Assembly: GCF_030252345.1 (NCBI RefSeq)
Contig: NZ_CP126980.1
Span: 310,001-374,000 of the forward strand
Direction of reading: 5' to 3'
Source of the DNA: Actinoplanes oblitus
GTDB taxonomy: Bacteria; Actinomycetota; Actinomycetes; Mycobacteriales; Micromonosporaceae
Length of the DNA stretch: 64,000 bases
The notes under the pieces are model-generated. The model had not been told where the DNA came from. It saw only the letters and a list, made by a program, of their open reading frames with translations, and did no database searches. How positions within the stretch are numbered: position 1 is the stretch's first letter; the number at the start of each line of letters is the position of its first letter. Shown piece after piece: positions 17,382-26,233 of the stretch. Made by a program: the position numbers and the translations under genes.

Positions 17382-19178
17382 TCAAGCGCGTGGTGTCCCC
17401 GGCCCGGCCACCGGGATGGCCGGCTCGATCCGGTGCACCACGATCGGTTCCGCCGGTTTCAACCAGGGCGCGTGCGCCTCCCCGCCCGGATCCGCCGTCC
17501 ACCTCCGGCACACCCGGTCAACCCCGAGCGGATGGATGGTGAGCGTCCCCTCCTGGTCGATGTGCATCCGCAGGAAGCTCTTGGCGTCCTCGATGCCCTG
17601 CCCCGCGTACAGCTCGTTCAGATTCACGTTGAACGAGCTGGCCACCAGCAGGTACAGCGCGAGCAACTGGGTCGCCACCACCGCGATCAACGGGCCGTAG
17701 AGCACCGCCGCCACCACGAACGGCCCCGGCCACGTCCAGTCCTGGAACGGCAGCCGCAGCCACACCCAGGTGCCCCCGGCCGCCAGCGCGATCTGTGCCA
17801 GCCCGTGGCTCACCCCGAGGATCCAGTGCCGCGCGTGTTTCGCCTTGGCCGCGCCCGGCGGTTTCGCGAACAGCACCGTCCCGATCATGATCAGCGTCAG
17901 CATCAGCAGCAGCGGGATGCTGAACAGCCGCTGGATGCTGCCGCCCTGCCGGGCCGCGCCGGCCATCGGCAGCATGGTCAGCGTGTGGACGATGCCCAGC
18001 ATGGTGGCGAACCCGGCGTTGCGCCGCGGCACCCGGTGGAACACGCCCCAGCCGAGCTTGCGGGACACCGCGGGCTCCGGGAAGCGGGCCACCAACTCGT
18101 AGTCCCGGCTGCGGGAGCGGCTGCGGGTCAGCGTGTCCCTGGGCGGCACCACCAGCGTTTTCGGCAGCTTGTGGGTGCCCAGCAGGTAGGCGCCGCCGCC
18201 ACCACAGGTGATCAGCTCCCGATCCTCGCCCGAGTACCGCGCGTAGTGGTGCAGGTCGCCGGAGACCAGCACCCGCACGTGCGCCTGGGTGGGCGCCAGG
18301 ATGGTGCGCAGGAAGTAGTCGACAGCGTCGTACGCCTCGGGGTTGTCCCGCGCTTTCACCCAGGTCGGCGACGGGGTCATCAGGATGATCCGGTCGTCCG
18401 GACCGACCTCCCGGGCGGCTTTCTCGAAGTAGAGCAGCTGCGGATCGTCGATGTACGCCCCGAACTGCTCGTCCACCGCGAACAGCCACCAGTTGTTGGG
18501 CAGTTTCACGGCGAAGTACGACCGGCGCTGCTCGGTGCGCCACCCGCCGATGTGCCCGTCCTTGCGGCGCGCGAACAGGCGGAGGAACGCGGTGAGCCCG
18601 TCGTACCAGTCATGGTTGCCGGGCAGCGCGAACAACGTCGGCCGCGGCTCACCGGCCGGCGCCTCCGGCAGGGCCGCCCGGTAGGGGCCCTTCGTCCTGT
18701 TCTCGTAGCCGTCGCCGCTGGCCAGCGGATAGACCTGGTCGCCGCCCATCAGCAGCAGCCGGCCGCGGGGCAGGACGGTGCCGTCCACGGTCAGCGACGG
18801 CTGGGCGAGCAGCCAGGCGATCGAATACGTGGCGTCGAAGCCGTCGCCGAGATCCGCCACGTAATCCAGCCAGATCTCGCCGTCGGCGGTGGCCGAGTGA
18901 TCGAAGAAGTCGGCGTCCAGCGCGTTCTGCAGCTCGCGCTTGTCCATGTACGCCCCGAAGAGCATCGCCAGCAGCGCGCGCAGCCCGGTGCTGAGCAGCA
19001 GCAGCGGCGCGAGCCAGCCGATCGGTTTCTGCGGCGTGAACCCGAGCTGCTGCGGATCCAGGCTGGCCGGCCGGGCCGGCATGGTGTGCTCGGCCTCCGC
19101 GGGGGGTGAGGCCGAGGGAACGACAGGCATCGACTGATCGTCTGTCACAAAAGGCACAGTAGTCCCGGAGTACGACAT
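17382..19178 (-). CDS. Membrane-associated metallophosphoesterase
   Basis: 598-residue calcineurin-like phosphoesterase joined to a membrane domain. An N-terminal hydrophobic helix (IGWLAPLLLLSTGLRALLA) precedes the catalytic domain with metal motifs LVDYVADLGDGFD-type Asp, MGGDQVYP, GNHDWYDG and SGDLHHYARY. From about 370 on, four or five hydrophobic segments follow, then a C-terminal soluble part. The physiological substrate is unknown. An ATG at 19178 (MSYSGTTVPF) has GGCGGA seven bases upstream; a GTG at 19205 is an alternative. Single gene, convergent with the PSP1 gene. Confidence 0.85.
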   Translation of the reverse strand: MSYSGTTVPFVTDDQSMPVVPSASPPAEAEHTMPARPASLDPQQLGFTPQKPIGWLAPLLLLSTGLRALLAMLFGAYMDKRELQNALDADFFDHSATADGEIWLDYVADLGDGFDATYSIAWLLAQPSLTVDGTVLPRGRLLLMGGDQVYPLASGDGYENRTKGPYRAALPEAPAGEPRPTLFALPGNHDWYDGLTAFLRLFARRKDGHIGGWRTEQRRSYFAVKLPNNWWLFAVDEQFGAYIDDPQLLYFEKAAREVGPDDRIILMTPSPTWVKARDNPEAYDAVDYFLRTILAPTQAHVRVLVSGDLHHYARYSGEDRELITCGGGGAYLLGTHKLPKTLVVPPRDTLTRSRSRSRDYELVARFPEPAVSRKLGWGVFHRVPRRNAGFATMLGIVHTLTMLPMAGAARQGGSIQRLFSIPLLLMLTLIMIGTVLFAKPPGAAKAKHARHWILGVSHGLAQIALAAGGTWVWLRLPFQDWTWPGPFVVAAVLYGPLIAVVATQLLALYLLVASSFNVNLNELYAGQGIEDAKSFLRMHIDQEGTLTIHPLGVDRVCRRWTADPGGEAHAPWLKPAEPIVVHRIEPAIPVAGPGTPRA

Positions 19179-19246
19179 CGGCAGTCCGCCGTAGTCCGGG
19201 CCCACCCGCGAATCGATCTGACCGTGTCGTACACTTGGGAACTGTT

Positions 19247-19323
19247 GCCGCCTTAGCTCAGTCGGCTAGAGCGACGCACTCGTAATGCGTAGGTCGACGG
19301 TTCGATTCCGTCAGGCGGCTCCA
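19247..19323 (+). tRNA. tRNA-Thr (anticodon CGT)
   Basis: Full cloverleaf: acceptor GCCGCCT/AGGCGGC, D-arm GCTC/GAGC, anticodon stem ACGCA/TGCGT with loop CTCGTAA (anticodon CGT, reads ACG), T-arm GACGG-TTCGATT-CCGTC, discriminator T, and an encoded CCA at 19321-19323. Confidence 0.97.
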
Positions 19324-19329
19324 CGTGAG

Positions 19330-19366
19330 GCCCCAGGTCAGATGGCCTGGGGCTTCAGTCTTTCTA
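19330..19366 (+). terminator. Terminator of tRNA-Thr
   Basis: GCCCCAGG (19330-19337) pairs with CCTGGGGC (19346-19353) around an 8-base loop and is followed by the T-rich TTCAGTCTTTC, six bases past the tRNA CCA. Confidence 0.8.
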
Positions 19367-19577
19367 AGATCCAAATCCCGCTACGCTCCGTAGTGGGGCA
19401 ATCTGGGGGCAGCGCCCCGAGGCGCCTCGAGTTCCGGCCCTTCGGCTCTCCGTGGTCCCCTCCGAACAGGGGGAGGCGGTCAGCCTGCGGCCGCGTCGCT
19501 CTGGCGCCGCTTGAGAAGAGCATCCATGGCCGCCAAGGTCTGGCACTCGCTCCGATGGCTGGTGACGCTATCGCGAG

Positions 19578-20423
19578 TTACGTGGTCGCCCGCAGCTGCT
19601 CAAGCTCGCCCAGAATCAACGCCCGGGCCTGGTCCCCATACCGGGCCTGACCGGCGTGAAGAGCAAAGGTGCGTGCGTACAGCGCGATCTCGCGCGGCTG
19701 GGTGATCGACAGCTCAGCCGAGACCGCTTCCACGTGCACCAGGCGGTCGTCAAACATGATGAACTGGTTGGACGGCGCCAGATACGGCGCCTCCGCGGGC
19801 AAGATGCCCAGGCGCACGCGCGCCATCGACATGACCGACAGCAGCCGATCCAGCTGACCGATCATCACATCGCGACTTCCCACCTGGGTACGGAGCGCCT
19901 GCTGAGCCATCACGAAGTGGAACGCGTGCCCGCGCCGGTAGAGGATTTGCTGCCGTTCCATCCGTGCCGATACGCCAGCCTCGATGTCGTCCGGGATCTC
20001 GTAGAACTGGACGACCCGGGTGAGTACCGCGGTGGCGTACTCGGCGGTGTGGAGAAGGCCGGGCACCAGGATCGGCTCGAACCACCGCATCAGCTGGGTG
20101 TCGGACTCCAGCGACTGGGACTTTTCCTGGCGGGCGCGTGTGCCGGTGCGGAGACGACGGCGCCATTCGACGTACATGGCCTCGATGCCGCGGACTGCGG
20201 CGATCAGATTCTCGGCCTGATCGTCGGCCCTGCAGAGCCGACACCAGACTTGGATGTCGTCCTCAGACGGCGACTGCTTGCCATACTCGATTTTCGAAAC
20301 CTTGGAGCTGTGCCAGCCGGCAAGGTCGGCGAGACCCCTGCCGGTCAGCCCAGCATCACGTCGGAGGTCGCGGAGACGCTGGCCGAACGCCTCGCGCGCC
20401 TGATGGACCGTGCTTGTTGCCAA
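19578..20423 (-). CDS. XRE family regulator with DUF5753 domain (WhiJ-like)
   Basis: 281-residue regulator. An N-terminal XRE helix-turn-helix (about 8-65: LRDLRRDAGLTGRGLADLAG then SSKVSKIEYGKQSPSEDDI) is followed by the ~180-residue DUF5753 ligand-like domain with FEPILVPGLLHTAEYA. Family members such as Streptomyces WhiJ control development together with small partner proteins. The TTG at 20423 starts ten bases after the stop of the DUF6879 gene and gives a family-like N-terminus; no ATG or GTG fits. Last gene of a three-gene operon (21286 to 19578). Confidence 0.88.
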   Translation of the reverse strand: MATSTVHQAREAFGQRLRDLRRDAGLTGRGLADLAGWHSSKVSKIEYGKQSPSEDDIQVWCRLCRADDQAENLIAAVRGIEAMYVEWRRRLRTGTRARQEKSQSLESDTQLMRWFEPILVPGLLHTAEYATAVLTRVVQFYEIPDDIEAGVSARMERQQILYRRGHAFHFVMAQQALRTQVGSRDVMIGQLDRLLSVMSMARVRLGILPAEAPYLAPSNQFIMFDDRLVHVEAVSAELSITQPREIALYARTFALHAGQARYGDQARALILGELEQLRATT

Positions 20424-20433
20424 AGAACACCGC

Positions 20434-20949
20434 TCAGCGCACGTAGTCAGCGTGCGGGATGGCCAGCTTCCAGAGCGTCTCGCGTACCCGCACACACCGG
20501 TCAACGATCAACGGATCCACAGTCTCAGCCCCGCCCGAGAAGGTGCCGTCCGGGGTGAAGACGGTGAACACGACCCGCTCATTATCGATGAGCCAGAAGT
20601 CGTCAGCCGTGACGTCGATGCCGTCCAGGAGGTGCCGCGGGAGCCAGCGGATGTCCTCGCCGGCCGCGATGTTCAGCGGCGCCACAGTGAGTCCCCAGCG
20701 GGTGTAGTCCACGTGTGGCACGGAGACGATACGGATCCGCTCTACGCGCCGACCGCTTCGCGTTGTCTCCCGGACGAGGTCCAGCCACGGCCGGTGCCAG
20801 TCAAAGTCGTCGGCGTCACCGTGGAGGAACTTCTGGAACGGTTCAGACTCGCTCGGTGTGTGGTAGGCGTCCTCCACCTCCAGGTGAAAGGCGCTGCGCT
20901 CAAACGTCCGGAAGACGTCGTCGAACGCCGGCCCTTGCAGCAACCGCAC
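20434..20949 (-). CDS. DUF6879 family protein
   Basis: 171-residue soluble protein matching the DUF6879 family that accompanies XRE-DUF5753 regulators in actinobacteria. Recognisable features are the start LLQGPAFDDVFRTFERSAFH, an acidic FLHGDADDFDW stretch, the core RRVERIRIVSVPHVDYTRW and the end LAIPHADYVR. The biochemical role is unknown. The GTG at 20949 follows the previous stop with one base between and has GGAAGG nine bases upstream, indicating translational coupling. Confidence 0.8.
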   Translation of the reverse strand: MRLLQGPAFDDVFRTFERSAFHLEVEDAYHTPSESEPFQKFLHGDADDFDWHRPWLDLVRETTRSGRRVERIRIVSVPHVDYTRWGLTVAPLNIAAGEDIRWLPRHLLDGIDVTADDFWLIDNERVVFTVFTPDGTFSGGAETVDPLIVDRCVRVRETLWKLAIPHADYVR

Positions 20950-20950
20950 C

Positions 20951-21286
20951 TCATCCGCCCTTCCGCCGCAGCCCAACCTCGACGCACGACTCATGATCTG
21001 GAACGTTGAGGTGCGTCAGGATCTCATCCTCCAGATCCGCTCCGGAGATGTTGAAAGTGGCACTCTCTCCGCTGTCTCCCCGCCAGGTTCGGCCAGTCGG
21101 TTCCAGCCGCTCCGCGAGCACCGTGTCAGGACGAAGGTGCTGGAGCAGCGACTCCGGAATCTCGACGGTCGTCGCCGGCTCTCCGGGCACCTTCCAACCC
21201 TGAACTACGCAGGTCCCGCGATCGGTCTCGTACAGCGTTGGTGACCCGCCACCCTGTGTTTCTTTGCCGAGGAACGTTAGTCGCAT
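20951..21286 (-). CDS. Small conserved protein of XRE/DUF6879 operon
   Basis: 111-residue soluble protein starting MRLTFLGKETQGGGSPTLYE, with a VVQGWKVPGEP segment and an acidic middle. Similar short proteins precede DUF6879/XRE genes in other actinobacteria; no function is established. First gene of the operon, with GGAAGGA 8-9 bases upstream of the ATG. The upstream region carries repeated AGTTTGCT motifs and a TTGACA -35-like element. Confidence 0.7.
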   Translation of the reverse strand: MRLTFLGKETQGGGSPTLYETDRGTCVVQGWKVPGEPATTVEIPESLLQHLRPDTVLAERLEPTGRTWRGDSGESATFNISGADLEDEILTHLNVPDHESCVEVGLRRKGG

Positions 21287-21312
21287 TTCCGATCCTTCCG
21301 GTCGAAAGTTGC

Positions 21313-21397
21313 TTGAGTTTGCTCGACTTCATCGAAGGTTCGTCGCGGATAGCGGCCATGTCAAGCCGTGAAATGACAAGCAAACTTGAGCAAACTC
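21313..21397 (-). promoter_or_regulatory. Promoter with AGTTTGCT operator repeats upstream of XRE/DUF6879 operon
   Basis: On the minus strand, GAGTTTGCTC (21397-21388) and AAGTTTGCT (21387-21379) form a direct repeat, and the inverted GAGCAAACTCAA lies at 21324-21313 near the start codon. A TTGACA is at 21364-21359 between the clusters. This layout fits autoregulation by the operon's XRE protein, which is inferred. Confidence 0.5.
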
Positions 21398-22100
21398 CTT
21401 GGCCCTCTAGCTCGGCCCTTCATAACGTCGTCCTCGGCGCGGCAGGTCGAACAACCGGCGTCGCTTGGAAACCATGGATGACGCGGTGAAGGCGGTGGGC
21501 ATGCGCGGCACAATGATCGAGCACGGTCGGTGCCGGCGGTGGAGACGCTGCCGACCGTGGATCGTCGGCTGCCGGTGCGGGGTTGATGCCTACCCGTGCC
21601 CGGCCAACCGGCGCACCCAGCCCGCTGCGCCCCTCCGGAGCCCGCGGTGACTACGCGGACGAGCGAGACGTCGGGGGTGCACAACCCAAGACCGCGCGGT
21701 CCGCTCGGGACCCGTCAGCAGGCGATACCGCCGCAGCGGTTCTATGAGCCCCGAACCGCTGTCTGCGTGTGCGGCAGGGCGATCCGGACCAGCTGCTGGG
21801 GCTGGATTCATGTCCAAAACGCCTGGATTCGCTTTCACGAGTGCACCAACGCTGAGCCGAAGTGGGCAGCTCGGTGACCGCACCGGACTAGCAGAGCTTG
21901 TCGTGGCGCAACCGGCGGGTGATGGCCAAGGCACGACGCGGCGAGTGTCCGAGGCCCTCCTCACCCTCACCGGGATGATCGGCGACCAGGTATGCGACAA
22001 GGGCCCTCCGGCAACGACTCCCGCGAGGGGACGGAACGGTGCACCCCAACGGCAACCGGACGGGAACCGGCGGACAACGTCGGGGCGGTGAGATGACGCG
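21398..22100. other. Intergenic region, no gene recognised
   Basis: About 700 bp between the XRE operon promoter and the GGDEF gene. Open frames exist on both strands but are Arg/Pro-rich, lack ribosome-binding sites, or run antisense into the GGDEF N-terminus. No strong hairpin or tandem repeat was noticed. Confidence 0.45.
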
Positions 22101-23900
22101 GTGACATGCTTGAGCAGCGGACCGGAGCGTTCCACGGCATCAGCAACCGCGGGTGCGCCTCGATCGCTGGTCTGGAAGGTTTGGTGCGTGGTGGCGGCGG
22201 TCCTGGCCGTCGGCCACTTCATCGTCCCGGCATCGCACCCGGTCGCGCAGTCGGTGCTCTACTGCCTGGTGAGCGGTGGCACGGCGGTCGCGATGGCGGT
22301 CGGCATCCGGCTGCACCGACCGACGGCCGCGGCCGTCTGGTGGCTGTTCGCCGGCGGTCAGGTGATCTACCTCAGCGGCGATGTCGCCTACTTCGCGGCC
22401 ACCGCCGGGGGAGACACCGGCTATCCCTTGCTCGCCAACGGTTTGTACCTCTCGCAGTATGTGCTGGTCGCGGCCGCGCTGGTGTTGCTGGGCCGGCGGC
22501 GCTCACCGCAGCGCAACACCGCCGCGTTGGTGGACACCGCGATCCTCGCGGTGGGTGCGGCGGTGCTCTGGTGGGTGTTCCTCATCCACCCCAGCGTCGC
22601 CACGCCGGGCATCTCGGCGATGGACCGGGTAGGGGCCACCATCTATCCGATCATGGATTTGTGCGTGCTCACCGTGGCCATCCGGCTGCTGCTCGGCGGC
22701 GGCGCGCGCCAACGGTCGTACCAGCTGTTGCTGGCGTTCCTTGGCCTGACGCTGCTCTCCGACACCGCGTACGGCCTGCTGTCGCTGTACGGGATGTACG
22801 CGAACGGTGGCTGGTCGGACGCGATCTACCTGGCCAGTTACCTCGTGCTCGGTGCTGCCGCGTTGCACCCGTCGATGCGTCAGGTCGCCGATCCGGTCGA
22901 GGGACGCTCGGGAGCGACGCTGTACCGCTTGCTCCTGCTCGCCATCGCCACCTCGGTGGCTCCCGCGGTGCTGGTCGTGCAGAATCTGCGCCACGTCGAG
23001 AGTTCGGACCTCGTCGTGGTGACCGCCTCGGCGGTGCTGTTCCTGCTGGTGCTCATGCGCATGGCCGGTCTCATCTCGGCGCAGCGCCGGATTGCCATGA
23101 CGGACGGCCTCACCGGCGTCCACACCCGCCGCTTTCTCTCCGAGGCGCTGCGTGCCGAGGGCGAGCGGGCGGCCCGGCACGGCACCTCGCTCGCCATGCT
23201 GCTGCTGGACGTGGACCACTTCAAGCACATCAATGACACGTACGGTCATCCGGCGGGTGACCAGGTCCTCACGGAGGTGGCGCACCGGCTGCGGGACGCC
23301 TGTGGAAGCAACGACGTCGTCGCCCGGTTCGGCGGCGAGGAGTTCGCCGTGCTGATGGCATCGGATCCCGACGGGCCGGCCGCGCTGGCGGAGCGCCTGC
23401 GGGAGCTGATCGCCGGGACGCCGGTGCTCGTCGACGGCCGTACGGAAGTCGCGGTGACTGTCTCGATCGGCGCCGCCGAACTGCCCGGCGAGGCCTCCAC
23501 CGACGATCTTCTCAACGCGGCCGACGCCGCGCTGTACGCGGCGAAACGCGGCGGGCGTAACCGGGTGGTGATGAGTGGCTCCGAGCCGGCGGCCGCTACT
23601 CCGGCCGGCGGGCCGGCCGACATCGACGAGCAGATCCGGCGCTGGACCGCGACGGTGACCGAGGCGGTACGCCGCCGCGCGCACGACCCGGACGTGCCGG
23701 CGGCCCTCGTGGCCGGCGTCTGCGCCGCATGGGTGGTCATGCGCACCGCCGGCGCCGAGCATGCGGGCCTGACCGCGGCGGAGGCCCGCGCCGAGCTGCG
23801 GCGCTGCCGAGGGGTGCAGTTTCACCCGCAGGCGGTCGACGAGTTCCTCGCGCTGGAGGCAGCCGGGCTGCTCGATGCCCCGGCACTCGTGGCGGCGTGA
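22101..23900 (+). CDS. Membrane GGDEF-domain protein (putative diguanylate cyclase)
   Basis: 599-residue protein. Residues about 25-320 contain eight or nine hydrophobic segments, a membrane sensor module of unassigned type. About 330-490 is a GGDEF domain: DGLTGVHTRRFL, LLLDVDHFKHINDTYGHPAGD and the active-site variant GGEEF at about 411-415, compatible with c-di-GMP synthesis. The usual inhibitory RxxD site just upstream reads GSND, so product inhibition is probably lost. The last ~90 residues (ELRRCRGVQFHPQAVDEFLA) resemble the end of an HD-GYP domain without its catalytic motifs. GTG start; an alternative start a few codons on is possible. Single gene. Confidence 0.87.
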   Translation: MTCLSSGPERSTASATAGAPRSLVWKVWCVVAAVLAVGHFIVPASHPVAQSVLYCLVSGGTAVAMAVGIRLHRPTAAAVWWLFAGGQVIYLSGDVAYFAATAGGDTGYPLLANGLYLSQYVLVAAALVLLGRRRSPQRNTAALVDTAILAVGAAVLWWVFLIHPSVATPGISAMDRVGATIYPIMDLCVLTVAIRLLLGGGARQRSYQLLLAFLGLTLLSDTAYGLLSLYGMYANGGWSDAIYLASYLVLGAAALHPSMRQVADPVEGRSGATLYRLLLLAIATSVAPAVLVVQNLRHVESSDLVVVTASAVLFLLVLMRMAGLISAQRRIAMTDGLTGVHTRRFLSEALRAEGERAARHGTSLAMLLLDVDHFKHINDTYGHPAGDQVLTEVAHRLRDACGSNDVVARFGGEEFAVLMASDPDGPAALAERLRELIAGTPVLVDGRTEVAVTVSIGAAELPGEASTDDLLNAADAALYAAKRGGRNRVVMSGSEPAAATPAGGPADIDEQIRRWTATVTEAVRRRAHDPDVPAALVAGVCAAWVVMRTAGAEHAGLTAAEARAELRRCRGVQFHPQAVDEFLALEAAGLLDAPALVAA

Positions 23901-24006
23901 CTGTTCCCAGCGACGCCCGGACAGCGGTGCTCGGTCGGCCACTTACGGCGGTCAACGATCCCGGATCATCGATCTGGACGCTCGCGTTTCCTGATCGGAA
24001 ACGCTC

Positions 24007-25176
24007 TTATCGCACCGGCTTCAGTGCCGGCGACAGCACGAACGAGAGCGCCAGCAGCACGCCGACAGCGAGCAGGCCGCGAGCCACGCTCAGGTGGTCG
24101 CCGAGGAAACCGATCAGCGGCGGGCCGCCCAGGAACGCCAGGTAGCCGATCGAGGCGACCACGCCCACCCGCGGCGCGGCCTTGGCCGGCTCGTCGGCGG
24201 CCGCGCTCATCCCGATCGGGAAGCCGAGCGAGGCGCCGGCGCCCCAGAGCAGCGCCCCGATGAAGGCGATCACCGGGTGCCCGCCGAGGGCGAAGAGCAG
24301 CAGCCCGCCCAGCCCGATCACGGCGAGAACCCGGACCACCGGGACCCGTCCGTAACGGTCCAGCAGGCCGGGGCCGTACCAGCGGCCGATCGTCATGGCG
24401 GCCAGGAACACCGCGAAGGTCAGCGTGCCGATCGCCGCCGAGGTGCCGTAGTCGTCGATCATCGCCACGCTGATCCAGTCCACCCCGGCGCCCTCGGTGA
24501 ACGCGAAGGCCAGCACGAACACGCCGATGATCAGGGTGCGCGGCTCCCGCCAGAACGTGAAGATCCCGGAGGGCGCGGGCTTCTCCTCGGCCGGTGCCGT
24601 GTCGTCCGGCCCGAACTTGCCGGCCGTCGCCGCGACGATCAGCACCGACGTCACGACCACCAGCACCAGGTGCCAGGTGACCGAGATGCCGAGGGCGACG
24701 GCACCGGCCCCGAGGACCGCCCCGGCGACAGTGCCGACGCTGTACCCGGCGTGGAACCGCGGCATGATCGCCCGGCCCAGGCGACGCTCCACCACCGCCC
24801 CCTGCACGTTCATCGCCACGTCCCAGGCGCCGGTGGCGAAGCCGTACACGTAAAGTCCGGCGACCACCGCGAGCACGCCGGACCGGTAACCGATGGCGAC
24901 CACCGTGAGCGCCAGCCCGAAGGTCAGGGCCATCGCGATGACCGTGCGCCGGGACCCGAACCGTTCCACGATGTGCCCGGCCAGCGGCAGCGCCGTGATC
25001 GAGCCGATCGCGGCGGCCAGCAGCACCAGTCCGAGCTGCGACGGGCTCAGCCCCAGCTGGTCGCGGATCTGCGGGATCCGCGACGCGAAGGTGGCGATCG
25101 CGACGCCCAGGAAGACGAAGGCGAGATAGACCGCGCGGGTGGCCGCGCGCAGCTGGGTGTCGGTGCCGGTGATCAC
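24007..25176 (-). CDS. MFS transporter
   Basis: 389-residue major facilitator with about 12 hydrophobic segments. It has the short loop HIVERFGSRR after helix 2 and the conserved RFHAGYSVGTVAGA stretch in the middle, as in YbjJ-type MFS proteins. Substrate unknown. GTG start (VITGTDTQLRAATRAVY). Stands alone between the GGDEF gene and the DUF6226/DUF397 pair. Confidence 0.85.
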   Translation of the reverse strand: MITGTDTQLRAATRAVYLAFVFLGVAIATFASRIPQIRDQLGLSPSQLGLVLLAAAIGSITALPLAGHIVERFGSRRTVIAMALTFGLALTVVAIGYRSGVLAVVAGLYVYGFATGAWDVAMNVQGAVVERRLGRAIMPRFHAGYSVGTVAGAVLGAGAVALGISVTWHLVLVVVTSVLIVAATAGKFGPDDTAPAEEKPAPSGIFTFWREPRTLIIGVFVLAFAFTEGAGVDWISVAMIDDYGTSAAIGTLTFAVFLAAMTIGRWYGPGLLDRYGRVPVVRVLAVIGLGGLLLFALGGHPVIAFIGALLWGAGASLGFPIGMSAAADEPAKAAPRVGVVASIGYLAFLGGPPLIGFLGDHLSVARGLLAVGVLLALSFVLSPALKPVR

Positions 25177-25254
25177 CGGCTGGACGCTACCCGCCCGGGT
25201 CGGGGCCGTGGGTGCACGCCCACGGCCCTGCCCGGCACTCCTGGAGACGGAGCG

Positions 25255-25833
25255 TCAGGAACGCAACTGCCAGGGCGTCCACTGCACCGGAGCGGCGAAC
25301 CCGCCACGCCGGGCATCCCGGGCGCCGGCCGCGGAGAGCGGCCCCTCCTGGTCGGCGCACACTCCGGCGCCGATGAGCCTGGCCTCGTAGAACGACCCGC
25401 TCAACCCGCGGCGGACCCGCTCCCAGAGACCACCCTCGACCAGCGCGTCGGCGTGCCGGTAGAGCTGCTCGATGAGCAGTTTGGGGTCCTCGTCGCAGGT
25501 GCCGCACAGGCAGGCCGGCAGCGTCCGTGTCCACCATCGGCCGAGCCGCAGGTGCAGGCTCGGCTCGGCGAACTGGATCGCCAGCGGCGCCGCGGTCGGG
25601 ATGCGGGGGATGAGCCGGACGGTCCGCGCGAGCGCCTCGTCGAGCCCGAGCGGTTCCTTGGTCTCCCGGCGCTCCACCTGATAGCGCTCGGTGAGCTCGT
25701 CCAGCAGGGTGTCGGCCGCCTCGTGCAGCAGGGTGAAGCGGTCCGAATCGGTGGCGTGCTGGTTGCCGTCCACCAGTGCAGTATGCCGCGCTCGGCCCGC
25801 GACACCTAGGTGCTCCGGTGGGAACGGATTCAT
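25255..25833 (-). CDS. DUF6226-like protein
   Basis: 192-residue soluble protein. The stretch DSDRFTLLHEAADTLLDELTERYQVERRE, a proline-rich PRIPTAAPLAIQFAEPSL segment and a CLCGTCDED motif match my recollection of the actinobacterial DUF6226 family; the name should be taken as probable. It starts with an ATG overlapping the DUF397 stop (ATGA), so it is translated with that gene. A later GTG (25773) would give a shorter protein nearer the family length. No catalytic residues can be named; the C..C motif could bind metal. Confidence 0.65.
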   Translation of the reverse strand: MNPFPPEHLGVAGRARHTALVDGNQHATDSDRFTLLHEAADTLLDELTERYQVERRETKEPLGLDEALARTVRLIPRIPTAAPLAIQFAEPSLHLRLGRWWTRTLPACLCGTCDEDPKLLIEQLYRHADALVEGGLWERVRRGLSGSFYEARLIGAGVCADQEGPLSAAGARDARRGGFAAPVQWTPWQLRS

Positions 25834-26030
25834 GCCCGGCCGAACTCCTCGGCCTTGACACCGGCGAGGAAGGCTTCCCAGACCTCCCTGCTGAAGGCCA
25901 GTGGGGCCGCGTCGAGGTCCTTCGAATCGCGGATCAGGAACAGCTCACCGACCCGCGCGACCTCGACACACGCGCCGCTGGCGCAGCGTCTGCTGCGCCG
26001 CCACGGCGTCTCCGTGGTCGTTTTGATCAT
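25830..26030 (-). CDS. DUF397 protein (BldB/AbaA-like), first copy
   Basis: 66-residue DUF397 protein, the small partner type of XRE-DUF5753 regulators (BldB, AbaA-orf and Scr2 belong here). Diagnostic pieces are WRRSRRCASGACVEVAR, LIRDSKDLDAAPLAFSREVW and FLAGVKAEEF. Start ATG 26030 has GGAGGTG eight bases upstream. Its stop overlaps the start of the DUF6226-like gene by ATGA. There is no adjacent intact XRE gene, unusual for the family. Confidence 0.9.
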   Translation of the reverse strand: MIKTTTETPWRRSRRCASGACVEVARVGELFLIRDSKDLDAAPLAFSREVWEAFLAGVKAEEFGRA

Positions 26031-26128
26031 GTCTGTACACCTCCGTGGTGGTTCGAATCCCACGGTATGCGACAGAGCCGATCGTCGGCGTTCGCCGACA
26101 TGAGTGAAAACTAAAGGACGCCGCTTAT

Positions 26129-26143
26129 CTCACGAATTGTGAG
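26129..26143. promoter_or_regulatory. CTCAC-GAATT-GTGAG palindrome upstream of DUF397
   Basis: Perfect 5-bp arms around GAATT, enclosed by imperfectly placed GCCGC (26120-26124) and GCGGC (26148-26152). It lies about 100 bases upstream of the DUF397 start at 26030, so it could be an operator or part of a terminator structure. Confidence 0.3.
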
Positions 26144-26196
26144 TTATGCGGCGCTCGTTGCTTATGAAATACGTACTTTGCGAGTATTTTGGACCG

Positions 26197-26221
26197 ACCC
26201 GCTCCGGGTGCCGGAGCGGGT
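26197..26221 (-). terminator. Hairpin after second DUF397 gene
   Basis: ACCCGCTCCGG (26197-26207) and CCGGAGCGGGT (26211-26221) form a perfect 11-bp stem with a 3-base loop, 12 bases past the stop of the DUF397 gene at 26234. Confidence 0.7.
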
Positions 26222-26233
26222 GGCCACGAGTCT

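Noticed and set aside
19285..19650. Open frame starting inside tRNA-Thr
   Set aside because: Crosses the tRNA and its terminator and has no protein-like composition.
21590..22222. Minus-strand frame of 210 codons
   Set aside because: Low-complexity Arg/Pro composition and overlaps the start of the GGDEF gene in antisense.
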